DNA from: Chlamydiia bacterium
GTDB taxonomy: Bacteria > Chlamydiota > Chlamydiia > Chlamydiales > Rhabdochlamydiaceae
Assembly (NCBI GenBank): GCA_021324995.1
Contig: JAJPIB010000050.1
Location: forward strand, 1-33,000
Reading direction: 5' to 3'
DNA length: 33,000 nt
Shown here: piece by piece, positions 1-8,334 of the stretch
Numbering within the stretch: position 1 is the first letter of the stretch
Layout of the letters: every line of letters begins with the position of its first letter
The notes under the pieces: generated by a model
Seen by the model: only the letters and a program-made list of their open reading frames with translations
Database searches by the model: none
What the model was told of the DNA's origin: nothing
Program-made: the position numbers and the translations under genes

Positions 1-255
1 CTTTATTTTGCTTGCACGTCACTTCACTTCTGATGTTAAGAGAATCTTAAGTCAATCTCGTTGACTTTCTTCCTCTTGAGTTTCTTTAGTCTGTTTCTCA
101 AAAGGAAATAAGACAATACATAATCCGATTAATTTTCAGCAAATCTTTTCCGATTTTTTTCTCAAAATCTTAATAAAATTAAGATTTACAGTCCCCAAAA
201 ATCGCCCTCAAGAATATCTGTGAGGGCATTTTCAGAAAAATTCATCCGCCCCGAA
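1..255. other. AT-rich intergenic region at window start
   Basis: I see no convincing coding region here. The stretch is AT-rich. It contains a perfect 10-bp inverted repeat (165-174 and 178-187, 3-base loop) and then the hairpin listed separately as the nhaD terminator. The gene to the left lies outside the window, so its promoter or 3' end may fall here. Confidence 0.6.
195..227 (-). terminator. Rho-independent terminator of the nhaD-like gene
   Basis: A 7-bp stem, GCCCTCA (204-210) pairing with TGAGGGC (221-227), has a 10-base loop. On the minus strand it is followed by a run of T (complement of 197-202). It lies about 30 bp past the stop codon of the antiporter gene. Confidence 0.65.
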
Positions 256-1542
256 TTATTTTGTCAAAGCCTCTAAAAAAACGTACGTTCCCATGCCAAA
301 AAGATATCCGATTGCAACTGGAATCGTGGCTTTTTTCATGTAAGAAATAAAATCGATCTTTTCCATCCCCATTAAAGCGACTCCCGAGGAGGATCCAATG
401 ATGAGCATGCTCCCTCCCGTCCCCGCTGCATAGGCAATCATGTGCCAAAAAGACGAGTCCATAGGATATATTTGAAGAGGATACATCCCCATTGTCGCTG
501 CAACAAGAGGAACGTTGTCGATAATTGCTGAAAAGACCCCGATCAATGTTGCGATCATTGCCTTGCTAGGAATTGTCCTATCCATCCAGTCTGCAAGAAC
601 TTGAAGAATCCCTGCTGCATGTAGAGCACTGATGCAAAGCAGGATGCCGAGAAAAAACAGAATGCCAGATGTATCGACACGGGTAAGCACATGCGGCACT
701 CGCAGTCTTTCTCTATCTTTATGGGGGTAATGCATGAAGTCTGTTACACACCACAAAATGGATAATGCAAGAATAACTCCCATGAAGGGAGGAAGTCCTG
801 TAAGCGCCTTGAATACAGGAACAAAGATCAATCCTCCTACGCCCAGTAAAAACACTGCCCTGGCTCCAGGCATTTGCTTGGTCTCTTCATGGCTTAACTT
901 CTGAACCGGCAATTTTCCTTTTGTTCTAAAAGTAAACCACCCAAGAGGAATTAGAAGTGAAATAAGGGAAGGCAGAAACAATGCTTTCATCACCGCGACC
1001 GAGGACAGTTGACCGTTGATCCAAAGCATAGTCGTCGTCACATCTCCGATTGGCGTCCAGGCTCCCCCTGCGTTTGCTGCGACTACGACCACGCAGCAGA
1101 GCAAAAATCGGTCTTTGGCCTCGGGGACAAGCTTGCGAAGCAAGGAAACCATGAGGATGGTCGTTGTGAGGTTATCAAGGATTGCGGAAAGGAAAAATGC
1201 AAATGTGGCAGTAATCCAGAGCATTTTTCTCTTGGATTGAGTGCGGATTTTATCAGTGATGATTTTAAATCCGCGATGCGTGTCAATGAGCTCGACGAGC
1301 GTCATCGCCCCCATCAGAAAAAAAATGATCTGGGAAATATCTGAGACGTTGTGGCCTAGAGCTTTTATATTATCGCTGACGGGCAAGTGGCTTGTGGTCA
1401 GATAGATGGACCAGCATAATACGGCGATCAGCAGTGCGACTGCTGTCTTGTTCAATTTGATCGAGTGTTCAAAAATAATGGCTGCGTAGCCGATGCAGAA
1501 GACGAGAAGGATAAACCATGTCCCTAAGCTGAAGATCTCCAT
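256..1542 (-). CDS. nhaD: NhaD-type Na+/H+ antiporter (ArsB/NhaD superfamily)
   Basis: This is a 428-residue polytopic inner-membrane protein, probably exchanging sodium for protons to control cytoplasmic Na+ and pH. It shows the two-fold pseudo-symmetry of the ion transporter superfamily. One half has an ILDNLTTT stretch (D123, N124) and a glycine-rich NAGGAWTPIGDVTT stretch (157-170). The other half has IIDNVPLVAAT (D342, N343) and GTGGSMLIIGSSSG (375-388). These discontinuous-helix motifs typify NhaD rather than NhaA or NhaB. Length is normal for the family. The ATG at 1542 is preceded by AGGTAAGGAC, an acceptable ribosome binding site. The gene appears to be a single transcription unit ending at the hairpin at 195-227. 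The family assignment is strong; the cation preference is inferred. Confidence 0.88.
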   Translation of the reverse strand: MEIFSLGTWFILLVFCIGYAAIIFEHSIKLNKTAVALLIAVLCWSIYLTTSHLPVSDNIKALGHNVSDISQIIFFLMGAMTLVELIDTHRGFKIITDKIRTQSKRKMLWITATFAFFLSAILDNLTTTILMVSLLRKLVPEAKDRFLLCCVVVVAANAGGAWTPIGDVTTTMLWINGQLSSVAVMKALFLPSLISLLIPLGWFTFRTKGKLPVQKLSHEETKQMPGARAVFLLGVGGLIFVPVFKALTGLPPFMGVILALSILWCVTDFMHYPHKDRERLRVPHVLTRVDTSGILFFLGILLCISALHAAGILQVLADWMDRTIPSKAMIATLIGVFSAIIDNVPLVAATMGMYPLQIYPMDSSFWHMIAYAAGTGGSMLIIGSSSGVALMGMEKIDFISYMKKATIPVAIGYLFGMGTYVFLEALTK

Positions 1543-1624
1543 GTCCTTACCTAAAATGAGCAGGCTATAAATATTTTATTATCTCACCTGTCTCAAAAAA
1601 AGAAAAACAGAAACCGCGGAGCTT

Positions 1625-2647
1625 CTAAGAAATACCGGCTTGAATGATGTCGTGCATGCGAAGGATGCCTGCGACTTTGCCTTGATCGACAACGGGCAGG
1701 ATCATGACAAATTTCTTGGGATCTTTCTGCATGATTTTAAGAGCTTCCCAGGCAAGCTGATGCTTTTCGATGGTGATCGCGGTCGGTGTCATGAGGGTTC
1801 CGATGGACTTTTGAAGGACTTCGGGTCCATACTGCTGCAGGGATCTTCGCAAGTCGCCATCTGTGAAGATACCGAGAAAATTCCCCTCTTCGTCTTGAAC
1901 GAGAAGAGCGCCGCATTTTTTATTGGAAAGCTCGACGAGCAAGTCGATCAATAAGTCTGCTGGTTTTGCTCTGGGCACATGCGGGCCTTTAAACATGAGG
2001 TCTTCTACTGTGGTAACCATTTTTTTGCCGATCGTCCCTGAAGGGTGATTGAGGGCATAGGATGAGATATCAAATCCTTTTGAACGCATGAGGGCGATAG
2101 CAAGCATATCTCCGAAGAGCAGCTGAACGGCTGTGGAGGAGGTGGGAGCGAGGTCAAACGGGCATAATTCTTTTTGAAAAGGCAAATGGATAGAGACATC
2201 TGCATTTTTTGCGAGCCGGCTGCTAGGATTGGAAACGATAGAAAGGATCCGCGTTCCCCTCTTTTTCGCAAAAGGGATTAAATTGAGCAGTTCCTCAGTC
2301 TCCCCGCTTCGGCTGATCAAAACAAATAGGTCTTTTTCAGATAAGATACCGAGATCTCCATGCAGGAAGTTTGTGGGGGGCAAGTAAAGGGCTTTCGTAC
2401 CTGTGGAGATCATCGTCATCGCGATTTTTTCTGCGATGATCCCGCTTTTGCCAACGCCTGTGAATACAATCATTCCTTGGGTACTCAGACATTCTCGGAT
2501 GACTGGGTCGACTGCACTCAAATCGAGATGGTCGAAGTAGTGATCGATGTTGCGCCGTTGTTCTTTTAAAAGTTCGCTCAGCATTGAAAAAAATAGCGGT
2601 TTGTCTTCAGATAAGTGAAGTATACGAGAATGGGTTTTTACTTGCAC
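1625..2647 (-). CDS. kdsD: D-arabinose 5-phosphate isomerase (KpsF/GutQ family)
   Basis: This enzyme interconverts ribulose 5-phosphate and arabinose 5-phosphate, the first step towards Kdo, the inner-core sugar of chlamydial LPS. The protein (up to 340 residues) has a SIS domain from about residue 60 to 200, with TGVGKSG (63-69), the HGDLG element (96-100) and SRSGETEEL (112-120). Two CBS repeats follow from about residue 217, ending near FTDGDLRR and the C-terminal LRMHDIIQ. The open frame begins with GTG at 2647. No strong ribosome binding site precedes it, and an ATG at codon 22 (2584) is an alternative that keeps the whole SIS domain. It is divergent from icd with 56 bp between them. LpxK and GmhA nearby serve the same LPS pathway. 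Confidence 0.9.
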   Translation of the reverse strand: MQVKTHSRILHLSEDKPLFFSMLSELLKEQRRNIDHYFDHLDLSAVDPVIRECLSTQGMIVFTGVGKSGIIAEKIAMTMISTGTKALYLPPTNFLHGDLGILSEKDLFVLISRSGETEELLNLIPFAKKRGTRILSIVSNPSSRLAKNADVSIHLPFQKELCPFDLAPTSSTAVQLLFGDMLAIALMRSKGFDISSYALNHPSGTIGKKMVTTVEDLMFKGPHVPRAKPADLLIDLLVELSNKKCGALLVQDEEGNFLGIFTDGDLRRSLQQYGPEVLQKSIGTLMTPTAITIEKHQLAWEALKIMQKDPKKFVMILPVVDQGKVAGILRMHDIIQAGIS

Positions 2648-2703
2648 TCTTACAAAAAAAATTATAAAACAATTTTTGAATCAGAGACGCAAGGAGACGG
2701 GTT

Positions 2704-4152
2704 ATGAGCTCATCTAAAATCCCTATCGCTATTGCTTACGGAGACGGAATTGGTCCCGAGATCATGGCTGCTACTCTTCACATTTTAAAAGAGGCGGGAG
2801 CTCCGCTTGAATTGCATGAAGTGGAAATCGGAGAAAGGCTTTATTTGAAAGGGGTATCTTCAGGAATCGAGCCAAAATCCTGGGATACGATACGCAAGAC
2901 AAAAGCTTTTCTCAAGGCGCCCATTACAACTCCTCAAGGCGGTGGCTACAAAAGTTTAAATGTCACTGTGCGCACAACACTTGGGCTTTATGCAAATGTG
3001 CGTCCTTGCGTCGCCTATGCACCGTTCGTCAGCACAAAGCATCCGGGGATGGATGTCGTCATTGTGCGCGAAAATGAAGAAGATCTTTATGCAGGAATTG
3101 AGTATCGGCAAACGCCCGATGTGACTAAATCGATCAAGCTTATCTCTCGTCCGGGCTCGGAAAAAATTGTTCGCTACGCTTTTGAATATGCACGCCATCA
3201 TGGACGTAAAAAAGTCACTTGTTTCATCAAAGACAACATCATGAAAATTTCCGACGGTCTTTTCCATCGGGTTTTTGATGAAATTGCTAAGGAATACTCC
3301 GACATCGCTAGCGATCATTGGATTGTGGACATTGGAGCAGCCAGACTCGCAGATACTCCAGAAATTTTCGATGTGATTGTGATGCCAAATTTGTATGGTG
3401 ACATCCTTTCTGATGTCGCTGCCCAAATTTCAGGATCAGTTGGGATTGCGGGTTCGGCAAATATCGGCAATAAAGGGGCGATGTTCGAAGCCATTCATGG
3501 TTCGGCACCAAAGATCGCTCATCAAAACATCGCCAATCCTTCGGGATTGATTCTGGCAAGCATTCAAATGCTTATTTATCTTGGTGAGACAGCGGTTGCA
3601 GAGCGCATTCATAATGCATGGCTGCGCACAATCGAAGAAGGGTTTCACACATTTGATATCTTCAAAGAAGGCTTGAGCAAAACGCGAGTAGGCACTAAGG
3701 AATTTGCAGAGGCTGTTGTTAAACTTCTAGGAAAGAAACCGGAGCAACTCCCCGTTGTTTCCTATCAGGGCTCAAAAAAATTTGAATCTCTGCCTCCTAC
3801 CCTAAAACCGACAGCGACAAAAAGAGAACTTGTCGGTGTCGACGTATTTGTTTATTCGTTGGATTCAGCAGAAAGCCTCATTAAGCAAGCCACATCCACA
3901 CAATGGCCCACATTACCTCTTCGCATGATCGGCAATCGCGGTGTTCGCGTTTGGCCAGAAGGTCATCCTGAGACGTTTTGCATCGACCAGTATCGTTTGC
4001 GTTTTATGCGCCAAGATAAACATGTACATATTACTCCCGAAGACATTCTTCATACCTTAAATGTAGCTCTTCAAGCAGGTTTCGATGTGATATGTACAGA
4101 GAATCTCTACAATTTTGATGGCTCTGCGGGTTTCTCATCTGCTGAAGGGTGA
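2704..4152 (+). CDS. icd: Isocitrate dehydrogenase (long, Rickettsia-like type)
   Basis: Catalyses oxidative decarboxylation of isocitrate to 2-oxoglutarate in the TCA cycle. Of 482 residues, about 1-345 form the isocitrate/isopropylmalate dehydrogenase fold. Visible elements are YGDGIGPEI (12-20), substrate-loop residues SLNVTVRTTLGLYANVRP (84-101), the catalytic lysine region FIKDNIMK (174-181), the metal-binding NLYGDILSD (229-237) and the cofactor segment FEAIHGSAPKIA (261-272). The last ~135 residues form an extra C-terminal domain, seen in the long alphaproteobacterial/Rickettsia-type enzymes and not in E. coli Icd. Cofactor choice (NAD or NADP) cannot be read with confidence. The start is supported by AAGGAGAC upstream of the ATG. 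Chlamydiaceae lack icd, so its presence supports an environmental chlamydia with a fuller TCA cycle. Confidence 0.9.
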   Translation: MSSSKIPIAIAYGDGIGPEIMAATLHILKEAGAPLELHEVEIGERLYLKGVSSGIEPKSWDTIRKTKAFLKAPITTPQGGGYKSLNVTVRTTLGLYANVRPCVAYAPFVSTKHPGMDVVIVRENEEDLYAGIEYRQTPDVTKSIKLISRPGSEKIVRYAFEYARHHGRKKVTCFIKDNIMKISDGLFHRVFDEIAKEYSDIASDHWIVDIGAARLADTPEIFDVIVMPNLYGDILSDVAAQISGSVGIAGSANIGNKGAMFEAIHGSAPKIAHQNIANPSGLILASIQMLIYLGETAVAERIHNAWLRTIEEGFHTFDIFKEGLSKTRVGTKEFAEAVVKLLGKKPEQLPVVSYQGSKKFESLPPTLKPTATKRELVGVDVFVYSLDSAESLIKQATSTQWPTLPLRMIGNRGVRVWPEGHPETFCIDQYRLRFMRQDKHVHITPEDILHTLNVALQAGFDVICTENLYNFDGSAGFSSAEG

Positions 4153-4234
4153 TTTTTCTGTAGAAAAAATTTAATCACGCCTCTACTCTTTTTTAGGATT
4201 TTTATTCCGAAATCGATTCTATTTGAGGCACACT

Positions 4235-5236
4235 ATGACATCTGTAATCCTTGGCGTGGGTAATCCCTTCTGCGACCGAACAACTCATATAAACAATGAA
4301 TTTTTGACAGCACTTGAATTTACGAAAGGAGCGACTATTTCAGAGACAAACCCGGAGAAAGTTGATCACTCCTGGAAAATGGTTCCGAACAAAATCCATG
4401 ATGAAGAGACGTTGGGTGGAAGCGGCACAAATGTGATCAAGACAATCGCGCACTTAAAACCGTCTGATTCTAATCGCAGGTGTGCTCTTCTTGGGAAAAT
4501 TGGTGCCGATCTTAGAGGATGTAAAATTGAGCAAATGCTCCAGCAGAAAGACATTCTTTCGTTTCTTTCGAAGACAGATGGAGAAACGGGAATCGTTAAT
4601 TGCTTTGTGACACCGGATAAAGAAAGGACGATGCACACTTATTTAGGAGCGGCTCTGCACTTTTCTCCCGATGATATCAATCCCATGTTCTTTGAGAAAG
4701 TGTCCCACATGCATATCGAGGGATATCTTTGTTTTAACAAGGGAACTATAAAAAAAAGTTTAGCGATCGGAAAAGAAAAACAGATCCCCATTTCTTTTGA
4801 TCTTGCAAGTCGTAACGTTGTGACTCTTTTTAAACACGACTTTATCGAGATGCTCCCCTCATTGCATTATCTTTTTGGAAACCAGGAAGAGATGGAGGCT
4901 CTGACAGGATTTTCTGATTTTAAGGAAGCAGCTGATGTTTTTAGCTTTGATCAGACGATCGTTGCGACCCAAGGAAGCGAGGGCTGCTGGGTCAAACATG
5001 CGAGAGAATCGGATGCGGTCCATTTCGATGCTCTAGAGGTCACACAGATTGCGGATACAACCGGAGCAGGAGATTTCTTCGCTGGAGGGTTTTTGCACGC
5101 CGCGCTTAAAGGGGAAGAGGTTTTCAAGTGCGTACAAGCAGGAAATCTCGCCGCCAGTTATGTGATTCAAGAAGTGGGTGCGGAGCTTCCCTTAGAAAAA
5201 TGGGATCTTTTAAAAAAAGAGATGTTGAAAATTTAA
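4235..5236 (+). CDS. PfkB-family carbohydrate/nucleoside kinase
   Basis: A ribokinase-fold sugar or nucleoside kinase of 333 residues, with the glycine-rich substrate motif GGSGTNV (61-67) and the C-terminal PfkB signature DTTGAGDFFAGG (274-285), where D280 is the expected catalytic base and GAGD forms the anion hole. The lid-domain features and general layout recall adenosine kinase or fructokinase, but the substrate cannot be decided from sequence. A TTG lies four codons upstream in frame; the ATG at 4235 is preferred because GAGG (4225-4228) sits six bases before it. The gene follows icd by about 80 bp on the same strand and ends just before a strong hairpin shared with the convergent E2 gene. 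Confidence 0.82.
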   Translation: MTSVILGVGNPFCDRTTHINNEFLTALEFTKGATISETNPEKVDHSWKMVPNKIHDEETLGGSGTNVIKTIAHLKPSDSNRRCALLGKIGADLRGCKIEQMLQQKDILSFLSKTDGETGIVNCFVTPDKERTMHTYLGAALHFSPDDINPMFFEKVSHMHIEGYLCFNKGTIKKSLAIGKEKQIPISFDLASRNVVTLFKHDFIEMLPSLHYLFGNQEEMEALTGFSDFKEAADVFSFDQTIVATQGSEGCWVKHARESDAVHFDALEVTQIADTTGAGDFFAGGFLHAALKGEEVFKCVQAGNLAASYVIQEVGAELPLEKWDLLKKEMLKI

Positions 5237-5243
5237 AAACAAC

Positions 5244-5268
5244 GCTTCCCCTCCTCACGAGGGGAAGC
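5244..5268. terminator. Strong hairpin between convergent genes, likely bidirectional terminator
   Basis: A perfect 10-bp stem, GCTTCCCCTC (5244-5253) with GAGGGGAAGC (5259-5268), has a 5-base loop. It lies between the PfkB kinase stop and the E2 stop. On the minus strand it is followed by GTTGTTTTTAAA, so it fits best as the terminator of the lpxK-E2 transcript, but it can also fold for the plus-strand transcript. Confidence 0.75.
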
Positions 5269-5276
5269 AAAAAAGA

Positions 5277-6494
5277 TTAATCGATGGTGGCTTCTTCTTC
5301 GAAATGCTTTTTTAAAGCGCTGAAAAATCCACAGCCATACATTCCATCTAAGACACGGTGGTCGAAAGTTAGAGAGATGTGCATGAGAGACCGGATCGCC
5401 AGCACATCATTTTCGAGAGGAATAACTCTTTTGTAGGTCGCTCCGACCCCGATGATCGCCACTTCGGAATGGCGAATGATAGGAATTCCGATTTGAACCC
5501 CGGACATTCCAAAGTTTGTCATTGTGATTGTTCCATCCATGACGTCATCAGGAGCGAGCTTACCCACTCTGGCTTTTGCAGAAAGTTCGCTGATCGCTTT
5601 TGCGATCGTGGTGATCCCAAGCTGCTGACAGTTTTTCACCACGGGAACCATGAGTCCATTATCTATACTCACAGCGACCCCTAGATTGACAAAACGCTTC
5701 ACGAGAATGGTGTCTCCTTCAAGAGAGGAGTTAATCAAGGGATATTCAGATAATGCTTTGCAAATTGCCCGGGCAACAAATGCTGTGATCGTGAGCTTAA
5801 ATCCATGCTTGGCTTGGAAAGATTCCTTCTGCTCTTGAATGAGCTTCATCACTTTGGTGACGTCAACCTCGGAAACTAAGGTGGCGTGTGGAGCCTCGTA
5901 GAAAGAGCGCACCATATTATCGGCGATGGCTTTTCGCATTCCAGTCATTTTGAGACGCTCAACATCTGTTGCTGCATCTGGGCTCATGGTTTTTTTTGCA
6001 GCATAGGGACAGGGTTTTGCAGAGAACTTTTTCTCGATGTAGTCTTCGAGGTCGTTTTTGGTCAATCTTCCCCCCATGCCTGTTCCTGAGATCTTTTCCA
6101 TTTCATCAAACCCAATCCCTTTTTCTCTAGCGATACGCAAGAGAGCCGGAGAAAAAAAGTTTCTCATTTCTCCACTCTGTTCTTCAACAGCTTGATAGAC
6201 GGTTTGAGGGACTGCCTCGGATGAGGGCTCATTCTCTCTAGGAGCTGTAGATCCGACCGCGATCACGGCGACGAGGGCGCCGACTTGTAGTTCTTGATCT
6301 AAATTTGCATGGATTTCTTTCAACACGCCAGCAGCGGGAGAAGGGATTTCGCTATTGACTTTATCCGTGGAAACTTCCAATAAAGGTTCGTCGAGGTTCA
6401 CTGGATCGCCAATGTTTTTAAACCACTGAACGATAGTGGCGCTATGAATGCTTTCCCCTAATTTCGGCAACAGTACTTTGATGTCTTCGCTCAT
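5277..6494 (-). CDS. Dihydrolipoamide acyltransferase, E2 of a 2-oxo-acid dehydrogenase complex
   Basis: Transfers the acyl group from lipoate to CoA in a cytoplasmic 2-oxo-acid dehydrogenase complex. The 405 residues contain, in order: one lipoyl domain (about 5-80) with the lipoylated lysine in STDKVNSEI (K45); a linker; a peripheral-subunit-binding domain (about 112-155, FFSPALLRIAREKGI to TKNDLEDYI); and a catalytic domain ending with the active-site FDHRVLDGM near the C-terminus. A single lipoyl domain and overall sequence fit the SucB/BkdB-like E2 group; chlamydiae carry several paralogues (this position matches CT400 from memory). Whether the substrate is pyruvate, 2-oxoglutarate or a branched-chain acid is not decidable here, and no E1 or E3 gene is adjacent. 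The start overlaps the lpxK stop by 4 bp (ATGA), implying translational coupling. Confidence 0.88.
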   Translation of the reverse strand: MSEDIKVLLPKLGESIHSATIVQWFKNIGDPVNLDEPLLEVSTDKVNSEIPSPAAGVLKEIHANLDQELQVGALVAVIAVGSTAPRENEPSSEAVPQTVYQAVEEQSGEMRNFFSPALLRIAREKGIGFDEMEKISGTGMGGRLTKNDLEDYIEKKFSAKPCPYAAKKTMSPDAATDVERLKMTGMRKAIADNMVRSFYEAPHATLVSEVDVTKVMKLIQEQKESFQAKHGFKLTITAFVARAICKALSEYPLINSSLEGDTILVKRFVNLGVAVSIDNGLMVPVVKNCQQLGITTIAKAISELSAKARVGKLAPDDVMDGTITMTNFGMSGVQIGIPIIRHSEVAIIGVGATYKRVIPLENDVLAIRSLMHISLTFDHRVLDGMYGCGFFSALKKHFEEEATID

Positions 6495-7540
6495 TTGATG
6501 GCCTTATCCAAAATGTTATCGATGAGTTTTTCCCAATGCTTCCTGCCGTGGATAATCTTTAGTCCGATTTCTACAGGGACAATCTCCAGGCTAAACATCT
6601 TGCGAGAGAGTTTTACATAGTCTTTTTCCGTGCACAAAAGCACTTCAGCGCCTTTTTCAAGGCATTTTTTTGCAAAGCGCTCAAGCTGCTCGTCTGGCAA
6701 GGAGGCATGGTCGTTAAGAAATAAAGTGTCAACAATTTCCTGATTTAAGTCACGCGTCGTCTGCAAAAAACGGGAGGGTTGGCCAATGCCGCAAAAAACT
6801 CCAACCTTGCGAGGAACCAAGCGATTTTTATTTAAAACTTCGATCTGCACAGCGACCAGGGGCGCATCGGTAAATGGGGAGATCAATGCTTGGATCTGCT
6901 CGAAATGGGTCGCATCTTTGACATGAGTCGCAACGATCAAATCTGCATTTTTAAGTCGTTTTGGAGAATCTCTGAGTAGACCGCAGGGTAAAAATTTTCC
7001 TTCAGAAAAAGGATTTACCCCGTCAACGACGACCACTTCAAAATCGCGAAACAGCCGGCGGTGTTGCATCCCATCATCGAGAAGAAGACAGGTCACTCCC
7101 TTCTCAACCGCTTGTTTACCGCTTGCAATCCTGTCGGCTCCAACCCAAATCGAAGCTTTTGTCTTTTGAGCGAGAAAATAGGGCTCATCCCCATAGACTC
7201 CCGCTGAGTCCAGAGCTGTTGAAACTTGTTTGATCTGGCCAGATCGTTCTATCTGAGACTTGTAACCGCGGCTAAGGATTCCCAATCGAGTCTTTTCCTG
7301 AAGGGCCAAAGCGAGCAAATGGATCAAAGGCGTTTTTCCCGTTCCCCCCGCAACAAGGTTGCCAACGCTGATGACAGGAACGGAAAGCTTTGCTGAGGAG
7401 AGGAGTTTTTTATCATAAGAAAAATTTCTGATCGCAATGGCAAAACGATAGATGCCGCTAAGCCCAAAGAGGCAGGCTTTAGCAATCGGTGCTTTTTTTT
7501 CTCCCCGAATGATTTTAAGGATGCTGCTTTGTAAACCCAT
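6491..7540 (-). CDS. lpxK: Tetraacyldisaccharide 4'-kinase
   Basis: Phosphorylates the 4' position of the lipid A disaccharide precursor at the inner face of the inner membrane, using ATP. The 349-residue protein has the N-terminal hydrophobic membrane-associating region, then SVGNLVAGGTGKTPLIHLL (59-77), which contains the family's Walker A loop with K69. The downstream DDGMQHRRL stretch and the FCGIGQPSRF segment are also hallmarks of LpxK. Length is normal (about 320-350). The gene overlaps the E2 gene by 4 bp and forms an operon with it, an odd pairing metabolically but one that also looks conserved in chlamydiae (CT400/CT402 region, from memory). Confidence 0.92.
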   Translation of the reverse strand: MGLQSSILKIIRGEKKAPIAKACLFGLSGIYRFAIAIRNFSYDKKLLSSAKLSVPVISVGNLVAGGTGKTPLIHLLALALQEKTRLGILSRGYKSQIERSGQIKQVSTALDSAGVYGDEPYFLAQKTKASIWVGADRIASGKQAVEKGVTCLLLDDGMQHRRLFRDFEVVVVDGVNPFSEGKFLPCGLLRDSPKRLKNADLIVATHVKDATHFEQIQALISPFTDAPLVAVQIEVLNKNRLVPRKVGVFCGIGQPSRFLQTTRDLNQEIVDTLFLNDHASLPDEQLERFAKKCLEKGAEVLLCTEKDYVKLSRKMFSLEIVPVEIGLKIIHGRKHWEKLIDNILDKAIK

Positions 7541-7613
7541 GAAACACTTTTTAAGTAATGGGGGGATTTTAGCATATTCGCTAAATTCTGGCGAACGCGA
7601 TGTAATTATTTAA

Positions 7614-8222
7614 TTACGTTTTGCAGGCGAAAGATTCAGATTGCACCAGTAAAGAAAAGAGTTGTTTCTCAACCATTTCGATGAGAATATGGATGGCGGC
7701 CATGTGCGCTTCCTGAATCCTATCGGAGTAAGCAAATCCGGAAACGATCCATTCCAGATCGCAAAGACCGCTCAATTTCCCGCCTGTTTTTCCGAGAAAT
7801 GCCACTGTTTTTAAATTTTTTTCTTTCGCGGCGAGGACGGCGTTGAAAAGGTTTTGAGAATTTCCACTTGTCGTTAGAACGATTAAAATATCGCCAGGAT
7901 TCCCGAAAGCTTCTACTCCCCTAGAAAAGATATTTTCAAATCCCATATCATTGGCAACACAGGTTACGTGCCCGGGATCAGAAAGAGCGATTGCGGGAAG
8001 AGCCTTCCGTTTGCCGCGAAACTGTCCCGTCAATTCTTCCGCAAAATGCATGGCATCGCAAAGACTGCCTCCGTTGCCTGCGATCAGTATTTTTCCATTT
8101 GCGCGGAAGCAATCTGCGATCAAGCGGGCAGCGTTTTCGATAAAGAGAAGACTTGAAGGGGCTTTTAAAAATTCTGCTGCACGAATGGCATCGCCGACCG
8201 CACTTTCGATCTCTTGTCTCAT
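7614..8222 (-). CDS. gmhA: Sedoheptulose 7-phosphate isomerase
   Basis: Makes D-glycero-D-manno-heptose 7-phosphate from sedoheptulose 7-phosphate, the first step of ADP-heptose synthesis. A single SIS domain of 202 residues carries GNGGSLCDAMHFAEEL (49-64), SDPGHVTCVANDMGF (81-95) and LTTSGNSQN (116-124). The metal and catalytic residues known from E. coli GmhA have clear equivalents: H59, E63, Q170 and H178. These separate it from the generic SIS proteins and from KdsD. It is transcribed divergently from asd across 112 bp. Chlamydiaceae LPS lacks heptose, so this gene suggests either a heptose-containing LPS core or use of heptose nucleotides in this organism (inference). Confidence 0.88.
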   Translation of the reverse strand: MRQEIESAVGDAIRAAEFLKAPSSLLFIENAARLIADCFRANGKILIAGNGGSLCDAMHFAEELTGQFRGKRKALPAIALSDPGHVTCVANDMGFENIFSRGVEAFGNPGDILIVLTTSGNSQNLFNAVLAAKEKNLKTVAFLGKTGGKLSGLCDLEWIVSGFAYSDRIQEAHMAAIHILIEMVEKQLFSLLVQSESFACKT

Positions 8223-8334
8223 AAAATCCCTACTATTCTTATAAATATAGTGGATGAGCGAAATTTAAGAAATCTCCGTTTTAAGAAAGTGCCGGATTCG
8301 CTATTCTTTAAAGAACTTCAACCTTTAAAAATCC

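Noticed and set aside
4153-4168. Hairpin TTTTTCT/AGAAAAA after icd as terminator
   Set aside because: The stem is short and entirely weak apart from one G-C pair, with no T-run after it; not enough to call.
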